DNA of 64,000 bases, taken from Embiotoca jacksoni. Lineage: Eukaryota > Chordata > Actinopteri > Embiotocidae. Numbering within the stretch: position 1 is the stretch's first letter; the number at the start of each line of letters is the position of its first letter. The notes beneath the pieces were generated by a model that worked only from the letters and a program-made list of their open reading frames with translations, made no database searches and was not told the origin of the DNA. The stretch covers positions 18,796,302 through 18,860,301 of the forward strand of contig JAKOON010000011.1 of assembly GCA_022577435.1 (NCBI GenBank), read 5' to 3'. Shown one piece after another: positions 23,801 to 32,533 of the stretch. Made by a program: the position numbers and the translations under genes.

Positions 23801-26783
23801 AGTCAAATATCTTAAAATATCAGCAAGTTATGATGACAGTCCGGATTGTTAAAGGTGTCTAATGACATACAGTGTCACAGTATCAATCATATTTAGTGGA
23901 GCCCTGCGAGTTTAGTTTAACATTGCTTGCTGTCGCTTTGGAGTTGAGCGCTTTTATATCTTATGACAAGAAAGCTCAAAGAGTTGAATTTAAATGAAGA
24001 GACACAAAAGACTGTGAAACGAAGGTGAAACTAAGATGATAAACGTTATATTGAGCATCAGCAGCTCTCTGCAAGAAAGACAAATTATGAAAGCAGCATC
24101 AAAAGAAAGGAGAGACGATGAAGACAGATTTGGTTAGTGTCCTCAGGTGTTCTATCATGCCATTACCACAGTATACTTGGACAGCTTCTGGCTGTCCTTG
24201 TCCCCGAGTCACACCAGCTAGACATCCACCAGCACCCAATCGAAATCTAATCCACCTGAGAGGGAAGGTGCCTCGAAAACTAAAGTCCTACCAACACAAA
24301 TTTGAACTCTTTAGTTTTGCCCAAATCCCAAAACATCCATGTAGAAAAAATGGTTTGATAATGTGCCCACTCATGTATCTCCATCTCAGGCTCCTTTTGA
24401 CCCACGTGCTGCAGCCAGGTAAATCCAAACAAGCTTTAAACAGCTGACATGCCTGAAGTACCTGCACTCTAACTGCCATTTGTAAGTCTCCTGCAGTTTG
24501 GTATTGATTGTCTGAGCTACTCATAAGCTGCAAAAAAAAAACAGGTCGAGGTTATGAGAGTATGAGAGAGGAATAAAAACCCACCATGAAGCTGCTTATT
24601 TTTATCAGCTAAAAGAACAAAAAGAACCAAAGCAGCTTAATGGAGGTCAAAAAGATCAGAAAGTCTGATGGATGACCAACATATGTTCTGCCATACACCG
24701 ATGTGAATGTCTGTATAAAAAGAAAAGGGGGAAAAGAAGCGCTGTCACATGTAAACACACTGCATATTGTAAGTGTGTGCTGTTTTGGGCAGATAGGACA
24801 AACACAAAGGGTTTCTCTGGGGGAGGTGGAGGACGGGAGGAGCAGGAGGACAGGAGGACCTGAGCGCCGTCGCTGCAGGTGGACCAGGAGGACGCACAAA
24901 TTAACACAAACGCTGCAGATTGCGACTTTTTCCATCTTTACAAAGATGTAACATTTACTTGTAATAATGTTGTGAAGCTTTCCTTCATTTAAAACAACCA
25001 CCGCTCCCAAAGGGCCAGGCAACATAATTAGGCACGAGCTGTTTCTATGACAACAGCAGAATGAGTGTGCAGCATAGCACAGTCCAGTCATAAGTGTAAA
25101 GAGACTGTTTGAATTGAACTAATACTAAAAAACAAACAAACAAAAAAAGCAGTAAAAAGGGTAATAGCAAGATGCTGTCAAAAAAAATGTTTTTCCAATT
25201 ATATTATTTTCATTTTAGGGTGTAATTCTGATATTTGAAATCATTCATCTGCTCATATGGAGTTGAATGGGAAGAGGAGGCAGCATATCATGGATACATG
25301 AAACTATCATGTACACAGTAAACGGCATGCTTCACATACTGCCATTTAAGATGGGGATTGGTGGTCATGTGGTGAACTGTGGTGGACCTATAGATCTACC
25401 AGAGAGTGACGAGATCACTTGCGGTTCTCGGATAAATCTTCCTCTGTGCATTGGGATGCATGACATTTGGTCTTGGACTATACCCGGGCCTTTGCTCAGC
25501 GTGACGGGGTGAGTTGGCCCGGAGCCACAGTACGCACCAACTCTGACCTTGCTTAAGCAGGAAATAGTGCTGAATCACACCCTGCGTGCACACGGGGATT
25601 CAACGTTCAAGAAAAAAGAAAGGAAGTTCTTCAGATCAAGTGAAATAAAAAAAAAAGAAAAGGGCTGCAAACACAGTGAGTGACACCCTGCCTGCATGTA
25701 AGCTTCACTTACAGCATTATAAGCACAGGCAGACAGATGGATGAGCTGAGCTGGAAGGGCTCAAAGCTCAGGTGGACTCTCTCTCTCTCCGTCTCTCTAC
25801 AAGGTCATACTGCAGCATATCACATCAGATACGTCCCCTCGTTTCCCTTTCTATCATCATCAACTCCAGCCGACAGCTAAACTGGAACCTCTCCACACGC
25901 TGGCAAAGCATCATTATGCACCAGTGTCTGCTCAGGATTAAATAGCCTGTGGCCAACAAAATGGTAGCCCTGTCAGATAAACAACACACACACACACACA
26001 CACGCACACACACACACACACACACACACGCACGCACGCACGCACACACACACACGCACGCACGCACACACACACACACACACACGCACACACACACACA
26101 CACACACACCGGGCAGCCTGTAACTGTATCTGCTACACAGGAAGTGAGCATCCTAACTGACCCTGCTGCTGTCATGGGATGTCATGGGATTAAAAAGAAA
26201 ACTGTTTTTATTCACAGCGTAGTCAAAAAAATAAATATTGTAAACTTGGGCTAATTTTTAAGCCTTTATATGCAGAGGCGGGTTACATTAAATACCAAGT
26301 CATTTAGCAGGAGTTTGTGGTTCCTGAATGCATCATGCTAACAGATAAACTTCAGTGGGGATTTGTAGGCCTAACATAATAAGCTGCTTCCCCTGGTGTT
26401 GTGCTCATGGAGGAAAGCGGGGATATAAAACGATTAAAAACTGGTTATATGTGCACCGATTTGGACCGTCTGAGTCTCTGTGGTGAATTTAACCCTTCCT
26501 GAAAGAGGGGGGTCGGAGGGGGGGAGGGGGGGGGGGGTGTAAAAATGAAAGCCTATGCGGCCGCTGCGCGTGATGCGTCGGGGCGCACCGACGTCCACCG
26601 CAGCCTTAGAAAAGCTACTTACTTCCCTACGAAGTTCTCCAGCACCGAGCTCTTCCCCGCGCTCTGCCCGCCCACCACCGCGATCTGCGGCAGGTCCAGG
26701 TTGGAGTTCTGTCCGATGGCGGAGAAGGCATCCTGCATGCGGTTCACCAGAGGAATCAAATCCTCCATTCCCCGGTTCCCCAT
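1935..26783 (-). CDS. dnm1: dynamin-1 (exons 1-15, 3' part beyond window)
   Basis: Large GTPase that assembles on necks of endocytic pits and cuts them, mainly at synapses. Coding exons, in order of transcription: 26623-26783, 17458-17531, 16024-16173, 15694-15897, 14938-15036, 13783-13943, 13522-13664, 13291-13426, 12367-12434, then 11391-11529 or 9721-9859, then 6168-6254, 5180-5250, 5030-5081, 3966-3977, 1935-2048. They join without a frame break into 557 codons. Visible: P-loop GGQSAGKSS (residues 38-46, K44), TRRP switch 1, DLPG, TKLD and VVNRSQ (GTPase domain, 1 to about 294), stalk (about 320-500), and the PH start VIRKGWLTINNIG (520 on). Start chosen at MGNRGMEDL, the family N-terminus. 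The rest of the PH domain, GED and proline-rich tail lie left of base 1935 and are not in the window. Paralogue choice rests on neighbouring ciz1 and bbln; dnm1a versus dnm1b cannot be told. Confidence 0.96.
2987..3018 (+). repeat. four AGGTCAGG units
   Basis: 8-bp period, four copies of AGGTCA with 2-bp spacing, in the dnm1 intron between the microexon and the PH exon. Confidence 0.9.
3568..3636. repeat. (GT)n microsatellite
   Basis: GT array with GC interruptions at its left end, in the dnm1 intron after the microexon. Confidence 0.9.
3744..3797. repeat. CGCACA/CGTACA hexamer repeat
   Basis: About 54 bp of alternating purine-pyrimidine hexamers, between the GT array and the microexon-linked CA array. 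Confidence 0.8.
3908..3957. repeat. (CA)n next to the dnm1 microexon
   Basis: CA array on the plus strand, hence UG in the dnm1 transcript. It starts about 10 nt downstream of the microexon donor. Confidence 0.95.
3966..3977 (-). CDS. dnm1: dnm1 12-nt microexon (DEIM)
   Basis: Exon of only four codons, GAT GAA ATC ATG, flanked by TTCAG and GTGAGT. It fits exactly between exon 13 (ends ..GNQ, 5030) and the PH exon (starts VIRKGW, 2048), giving GNQ-DEIM-VIRKGW. Mammalian DNM1 has DEIL at residues 516-519, the same place, and in dynamin-2 the matching GEIL is a known alternative insert. The exon is far too short for ordinary gene finding. A CA tract on the plus strand (UG in the transcript) begins about 10 nt after the donor. 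Confidence 0.9.
6299..6332. repeat. (CA)n near dnm1 exon 11
   Basis: UG tract in the transcript, about 45 nt upstream of the exon 11 acceptor (6255). Confidence 0.9.
9721..9859 (-). CDS. dnm1: dnm1 exon 10, downstream copy of a mutually exclusive pair
   Basis: 139-nt exon encoding TGLFTPDLAFEAIVKKQIQK through IQKCSQK. It is homologous to the 11391-11529 exon and has identical phase (AG|G gives Arg399). The acceptor is CCCTACAG and the donor AAG|GTAAAA. It differs from its partner at many stalk positions (LAFEA for MAFET, KLKEPTLKCIDMVV for KIKEPCTKCVDMVI), matching the two known DNM1 stalk isoforms. A purine-rich tract on the plus strand, which is CU-rich in the transcript, starts about 25 nt upstream of its acceptor. 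Confidence 0.93.
11391..11529 (-). CDS. dnm1: dnm1 exon 10, upstream copy of a mutually exclusive pair
   Basis: 139-nt exon encoding TGLFTPDMAFETIVKRQIGK and on to VRQCTKK (residues 399-445, stalk). The acceptor reads CGGGCAG and the donor AAG|GTAAAA. It enters in phase 2 from exon 9 (AG|A gives Arg399). A second 139-nt exon of the same phase and layout lies 1.5 kb downstream. Mammalian DNM1 and DNM2 both have a mutually exclusive exon 10 pair, so this arrangement is expected of the family. Because 139 is not a multiple of three, including both copies, or neither, would shift the frame. Confidence 0.93.
11593..11659. repeat. (GAAA)n repeat upstream of dnm1 exon 10
   Basis: Tetranucleotide repeat, UUUC in the dnm1 transcript, 64-130 nt before the upstream exon 10 acceptor. 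Confidence 0.9.
12302..12360 (+). repeat. G-rich tract with G-quadruplex pattern
   Basis: Many runs of three or more G separated by one to three bases, ending six bases from the GC donor of dnm1 exon 9. The dnm1 transcript is C-rich here. Confidence 0.8.
12365..12368 (-). promoter_or_regulatory. dnm1: GC (not GT) splice donor of dnm1 exon 9
   Basis: Exon 9 must end ATC AG to give Arg399 with either copy of exon 10. The intron then begins GCACGT, a GC donor. No GT in this stretch keeps the frame: the nearest GT, four bases on, would add 4 nt and shift it. The exon is then 68 nt long and both downstream joins are in phase. Confidence 0.85.
12469..12547. repeat. (CA)n microsatellite
   Basis: About 39 uninterrupted CA units, UG in the dnm1 transcript, 35 nt upstream of the exon 9 acceptor. 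Confidence 0.95.
13461..13515. repeat. (TCTG)n filling dnm1 intron 7
   Basis: About 14 tetranucleotide units inside a 95-bp intron (13427-13521). In the transcript it reads (CAGA)n, starting seven bases after the exon 7 donor. Confidence 0.95.
14627..14731. repeat. (CA)n microsatellite
   Basis: Interrupted CA array in dnm1 intron 5. It faces a GT array 120 bp away (14851-14930), so the two are inverted relative to each other. Confidence 0.95.
14851..14930. repeat. (GT)n abutting dnm1 exon 5 donor
   Basis: 40 GT units on the plus strand, (CA)40 in the dnm1 transcript, beginning right after GTGAGTG of the exon 5 donor (exon end 14938). Confidence 0.95.
15316..15395. repeat. retroelement fragment (teleost type)
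   Basis: CTTTATTTGTATCGCACATT followed by AAAGGGCTTCACAACATGAG. This matches the general pattern TTTATTTATAT.GCACATTT..CAAAGTGCTT.ACA common in fish retroposon ends. Family not determined. Confidence 0.5.
16357..16852. repeat. 500-bp GAGAGGA polypurine array
   Basis: Almost pure purine on the plus strand (units GAGGA and GAGAGGA), polypyrimidine in the dnm1 transcript, in intron 2 and 180 bp upstream of the exon 3 acceptor. It holds open frames in several phases only because the repeat lacks stops. Confidence 0.97.
19411..19501. repeat. (GT)n microsatellite
   Basis: About 45 GT units in dnm1 intron 1; a CA array lies at 19637-19697. Confidence 0.95.
19637..19697. repeat. (CA)n microsatellite
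   Basis: About 30 CA units, inverted relative to the GT array at 19411-19501. Confidence 0.95.
20758..20882. repeat. (CA)n microsatellite, two blocks
   Basis: About 39 CA units, a 25-bp interruption, then about 10 more. dnm1 intron 1. Confidence 0.95.
25983..26109. repeat. CA/CGCA mixed microsatellite
   Basis: CA array with repeated CGCA inserts, in dnm1 intron 1 about 0.5 kb before exon 1. Confidence 0.95.
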
Positions 26784-27007
26784 CTTTGCGGTGCAAGAGG
26801 AGGAGGAGGAGGACGGGATGTCTTCCTTGTCAGAGCGGGGACGGATTTATCACTCCGTTTTCTCCGCGTCCCTTTTTGCGCCACCCTCGCGTTCAGAGGG
26901 CGTTTTGTTTTTTTTGGGGTCTGTGCGCGCACTCCGGGTCACTTCTCGATTTGCTTCCTCATCGACGGGCGCCTCTTCGGTGTGTCAGATCACCTCAGCC
27001 AGGAGGA

Positions 27008-27101
27008 CTCTCTCCACCGCACTCCTCTCTCCACCGCACTCCTCTCTCCACCACACTCCTCTCTCCACCGCACTCCTCTCTCCACCACACTCCTCTCTCC
27101 A
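27008..27101. repeat. 17-bp minisatellite 5' of dnm1
   Basis: Five full units and one partial unit of CTCTCTCCACCGCACTC (G or A at one site), 225-320 bp upstream of the dnm1 start codon. Confidence 0.9.
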
Positions 27102-27957
27102 AGCGCCGCAGGGGGGGAGGAGGATGAGGATGATCTCGTGTTTTCAGAGGGGATCCTTGCAGTGCCGCACTCACACCGCTCGGAGGAGACACTGCTTTTG
27201 CTGACTCTTCCAAATCTTGTTTCTCAAAATGTAAAGATTAAAAACTTGCCCTTCAGTTTTTTTATATTTTTGCCCCAAAACACAAATCTGTGTATGATGT
27301 ACAGAGCTGACTACGGAACTAATATATGACACGATATAGCCTTTATGTCCTGATAGGCTTTTGTGTTTATGTAGGCTATATATATGTGCCAACAATAAGA
27401 ATGTAATAAGATGAAATATATGTCTGAAATACATAGAATGCAGTCGCAGTGTTGAGAGGTGTTTGTGCAGGTATTTGCACTTGCTCAATATGGCCTAACT
27501 CATATGTACAGGTACAGCCTATTTTATTTCCTTTTTATTTATATATTTTACGAATAAACAGGCTACATAGCAGTCGAATTAATGCAGAATGAGGTTTTTT
27601 ATTGTTTAAGTTTCACAGTTTTCGGTGCATATGACATTAAAACTGTCTGAATCTTAAATCATTTAATATCCACGGGAGGTTGATGTTCCACTTTCATGAA
27701 CTGTTTAATATCAAACCGTTACAAGAGTTAAATGGAGTTAAATGTTGAAATACAAACAATTTTTTTTTTTTTTTAAATGTACAGCTAACAGAAGGATTTG
27801 TTTAGAGCACGAAACTCTGTCCATGTTTAATTAAAAAAAAAAAAAGCTAAATAATCCAAAAGCTCCGTTCATGACGCGGACGTCCCGTTACGTGCAGTTC
27901 CTCGGGCGCCCGCCGGGGGGCGCCAGCGTCCGCTGAGCTCGTCTGAACCTCGCTTGC

Positions 27958-27966
27958 TTTTATAAG
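27958..27966 (+). promoter_or_regulatory. TATA-like box of ciz1
   Basis: TTTTATAAG sits in a GC- and CpG-rich stretch, about 125 bp before a plausible noncoding-exon donor at 28091. It would place a start site near 27,990. This is inferred from position and motif only. Confidence 0.35.
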
Positions 27967-27989
27967 CGAGCTGCACAGCGGCTGTGACA

Positions 27990-28091
27990 GCGACCGTTTC
28001 AACTCGGTGCTGAGTTCAGCTGGATAATCAACACAAACCGCCGCTTCTCCTCGACTACAGCCGCCCGCCGACGAGCTCCAGGAACCCCGAG
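27990..28091 (+). other. ciz1: probable ciz1 noncoding first exon
   Basis: Inferred 5' UTR exon: it begins about 25-30 bp after the TATA-like box and ends CCCGAG|GTGAAG. The matching acceptor would be CTGGTCCAG just before 28537, giving a second exon that runs through 5' UTR to the ATG at 28719. No ATG occurs between 28537 and 28718. The exact transcription start is not visible. Confidence 0.4.
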
Positions 28092-28718
28092 GTGAAGCAC
28101 ACGAAGTCCCGCGACGAGCTTTTTTTTATATCCGCGGGTTAGCTCGCGAGCTTAGCTAATGCTAAAGCTAACTTGCGTTCCAGGTAGCGGAGCGGAGCGG
28201 CGGGCTAACGTTAGCGTTAGCTTCGCTTTTTATTTATCGCGGCGAAGCTGCAGCTGTAACATTTCAGACTTTTGTTGTAAAATAACTTTCTATTCTCTTC
28301 AAAACAAACAACAACGTGACGTTCCCGCGTTGTTTTCTTCGTAAAATTGCGCAATAAAAATGTGTCTCGACGAACCCGACGAGGGATTTGTTGTTAGCTC
28401 GCTTGTTAGCATTAGCCGGTTGTCATCCTGAAACACGATCGCTGTTGTTGTTGTTGTTGTTGTTGTTGTTGTCGTCGTCTGCGGCCTTCACAACAAAGAC
28501 CTGCTTCCTAACGTGCTTCCTTTTTCCTCTGGTCCAGGGATCCTGCATTTTTATTTGTTTTCTGCTGAGAGGTGTCCGACTTCCTCGCAAACACCTGCCG
28601 GGGGAGAGGTGTTGTTGTTGGGGGGGAGAGAGGAGGAGGAACCGGAGGAACCGGAGGAGGAGGAGGAGGGTCTGAAAACCCGCTGCGTACCCGGACGGAG
28701 TGACTCCACAGCCCCGCG

Positions 28719-28736
28719 ATGTTCAACCCGCACATC

Positions 28737-28770
<34 letters not shown>

Positions 28771-31700
28771 TTCACCAGCACCTCCGGCAGCTGCAGCAGC
28801 TCTTCCAGCAGCAGCCTCCGCCGCCTCCTCCGCCTCAGCCGCCTCCGGGCCACCATGTACCCCATCACCACCAGGCGCAGCGGTAAGCCCCGTGGTAACT
28901 CGAGGCCGGGGATTGAGGCAGGGCCCTCCCCGGAGGATCCGTCACAACAACAGCGTGTTTCCACACATTTTAAACGGGTGTTAGATGAAGTCGGGACCGT
29001 CGCACCGACTCATTAAATTATATTTTATTTATAACAGCGGCCGAATCACAACGTGGGTTATTTCATAAACACGTTAAAAGTCCTTTTTTTTAAAGGGAGG
29101 GGAAAAAAAAAAAAACGCCAACAGAACCAGACTCAGAAGGTGGAGAACATCTGCCTGGACCTGTTGGAGATGAGAGGAGAGCAGAGAGAGAAAAGGGCAG
29201 CATAGAGATGCAAAACATGAGCTGTCGGTGGGGTGGACATCTGTAAAAAGGAAGGACATGAATGCATGTAAAAAATTTAAAAAAAAAACAGGTTTCTGGC
29301 CTCAGACCAAAATCCATAATAACCTTTGCCATTCTTGCACAAGTACGTACCACATGAGCTTGTGTCATGTTACCCGTCAGCTTTTTCTTTACCCAATTTT
29401 TCAGGGTTATGCATGATCACTTCATTTTGGACTGTTATCAATAGGATTTATGTAATTTAATTTATTTATCTGCCCTATAGTTATAGTTATCACCTAACAT
29501 TGGTAAAACAAAGCTTATAATAGAGGTGAAAAAACAAAACAACAACACTTGGTTGCCGCACCGAGGTGTTATATTGGTAGAAAAGAAAACACCTGACTTT
29601 TAATCCTCATTCAAACTGAAGCTGCACGTCTGCTTCTCCGTCCTCATCCTTTACCGAGCCAGCCTCCCATGCGGTACCTGTTCTCTGACTTATTCCCATT
29701 ATATCGTTCAGCATAATAATAGGAATAATTTGTTCTTTTAAAAGGAAAACGGCTGATATGGAAGGAAGATGGTTTCTGATTCAGTCTATATCTGAATATA
29801 TAAATACAAATAGGTCAAAGAACAGGCACGGTATGGGATGCTGGTTTGATAAGCCTAAATTATTGGCTGCTTCTTTTGCTTTCATGTTTGCTCTGAAGTA
29901 CATAAATTTAAATCATGGTTGTAAAATGATCTTGGAGGTCCTTGTCAAGTAAAACTTTTTTTTTTTCCACTGATGATTCCATGATTTTTCCACCCAGTAT
30001 TTTTAACAACAGGCTCAACAAAGATGCAGAGGGTTGTAAGAAGGAAGATGTTTTTGCTTCGGTCGACAGCGATTTCAGCGAGCGTCTGTCTTCTGAAATC
30101 AAGCTGCATGTTTAACCCCCCCCTCCTCCTGTGTTTCATTCCACAGAGCCATGCCTGGCCCTCCCCAGAACGCTCCTCCTCCCAGGATGGTCAACCTGTG
30201 CCAGGCGAGCCAGACCACCATCATCGCCCCCAACCCGATGCTGCAGGGTGCTATACTGATGCAGCAGATGCAGGGTACAGTTTGGACTGCAGCGTTTAGA
30301 AAAAGGACACACGCCTGATTTGTAAAGACGAATAGTGGTTAAAAACACGCTTTGCTTTCGTCCAGGAAACATGCGGAGCTTCGGGATGGGCGGGCAGCAG
30401 TTCCGGCAGTTCTTCACGGCGGGGACCCGGTCGTCCCTGCTCGGGCCGGTTCCCATGGGCATGGCCATCAAGTCCCCCATGATGGGTTTCCCAGCTCAAC
30501 GACCTTTCCACCCACATGTTCGCTACTACAACAACAACAACAACAACATCGTTGCCACCACCACAGCCTCCTCCTCCTCCTCCACCTCCTTCTCCACGTC
30601 CACCTCGTCCTCCTCCACCACAGTAATTACAGCCGCTTCATTATAACGACTGTGATCGTTTTCCGTCCCGCTAAATACTCCGTACGGTGAAGATGCAGTT
30701 GACAGATGCATCGAGATTTGTCGACAGGTTCGATCAGAAGCACTGAAAGCGTTTTTGTGGATTATTTTTTTTAATGGTAGGTTTTTTATATCTAATCATA
30801 AAAAAGAAGGTAAAATTTAATTTGGTTTTATCGTTGAATTTGATTTCCTCTGTGAAGTTGACTGAGTAACATGAGACAGAAATCAGGTTGATGCTTCTCT
30901 GATTAAATCAAACTAATTTAGGAGGAGCTCCGCAACAGTTCTTTAAATGACACGTGCAATAATCACTTCGTCGTTTGTAAAAACAGAATAATAAAGTTTT
31001 TTCGTTTACATACATATTCTGAAATGAATCTTTGACTTGTCTTAATGTCTCGTCGCTGCATCTTTACTTTCATACGTTACAGCTATGCGAGTTAAGACCA
31101 CTGTTGATACAAACATGCCTGTTCTCATGACACACACTATATTTAGTTTCCTGTCATCTGTCTTGTGTGTTTCAGGATGCTGTCGCTCGCCTGCCAGACA
31201 GGAAGAGAGACAGTGAGCAGATGGCAGGAGGGAGCACAGACGACCAACCAGCACTAGCAGCACCACCTGCACCACCTGCAGCAGCAGCGAGCAGCAGCCA
31301 CGACGATAACGACAAGACTCAGACAGGTAGAGATGCACCTCCACCGAGACATGTTAATTGTTTAAAGATGGGAGTTTGAGAGATAATAGCCTGAGTTAAG
31401 TACCATGAGACGTTTTAACTTGTATATTAAAGTACTCGGTGGTTAATATTTGTTGGTTTCTACCCACAGATGGGGCTGTGGGAGGAGTGGACGGGCCCAC
31501 ACAGATCTCTGAGGAGCAGCTTGAGGAACCTGCAGTGAAGAAGCAGAGGACAGAGGGGTGGGGAGTTGTTTTTTTTATTGCTTGTAGTTGTGCAAGAAAT
31601 TTATCTTATCTCTAGAAAACTCGTATCTGTGGAAATAACTAAATATTTGCCCGAAAAGTGATGGCGGCGTTTACAGTGAATGTTTTCTATTAATTTGACA

Positions 31701-32450
31701 TTTTAAAAGTATTCAGTTATTTAAGATTCGTGGGACTGAAGAGGCCACAGTGGAAACTTTGCTAAACAGAAACTAAATTTTGTTTTCCCCCTCTCAGGTC
31801 AGAGAAACCTAAAGACTCGTGTGTTGGTGAGACGGTCACTAGTGCAGAGACAGACGGGGACGTTTTCTCTTCAGAGTGCAACAGCAACACAGACGACATG
31901 CAGCCCGAAGGTTAAAAAAAACCCACAAACCTAGAATATCCAACACTAATTTAATCTGTATATGATGTGGAGATGGACACTTATTGTATGTTTCCATCTA
32001 TTGTTTTTTTCCTAGACTGCATCTTAATGGAGGATGGAGGCTCCACGGGGGGGTCAGATGTTGTTGACACACTGGAAGAGACCAGAACTGATGAAGTGAG
32101 AGCAGCTTTTCTTTTCTTTTTTAATAGATGAAAATATGTAAACCACGAATGAATTAGTACCAATCACCAAAAATGTATGCAAAAAGAGAGTCTGTCATAA
32201 CTAGAGCTGGATATAATTTTCAGATTTGTGATTCCTCTTTACAGGTGCAGAGCTGTTTGTCGGCCGCGTCGCCTTCCGGCGGGCTGGTTGAAGGTGAGCA
32301 GCAGGTTGATTTACCAGCAGAGGAGACGTCGGAGGACAAAGACGTCCCTCTGGCTTCACCGGAGAACCCGGACGAAGAAGAGGATGGCACCAACAAGTTC
32401 TACTGCTACCTCTGCAGCATCACCTGCCACAACCAGCAAGTAGGTTGAAT

Positions 32451-32533
<83 letters not shown>

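Larger units (their letters stand above)
17532..26622 (-). other. dnm1 intron 1 (9.1 kb)
   Basis: Donor AA|GTAAGT at 26622, acceptor GTTACAG at 17532. It contains four CA/GT arrays (19411-19501, 19637-19697, 20758-20882, 25983-26109) and mostly AT-rich unique sequence. I see no open reading frame with a recognisable domain and no RNA gene. Confidence 0.75.
26784..28718. other. dnm1/ciz1 head-to-head intergenic region
   Basis: The starts of dnm1 and ciz1 are 1.9 kb apart, pointing away from each other. Two GC/CpG-rich parts (about 26,540-27,200 and 27,870-28,720) flank an AT-rich middle, which suggests two separate promoters more than one shared one. It includes a 17-bp minisatellite (27008-27101), GTT repeats (28443-28479) and three GCTAAC/GTTAGC clusters. 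Confidence 0.6.

Noticed and set aside
25267..25600. Stretch with mixed texture in dnm1 intron 1 that looked like an exon or old element
   Set aside because: No frame with splice sites and recognisable protein; could be a repeat but not identifiable by eye.
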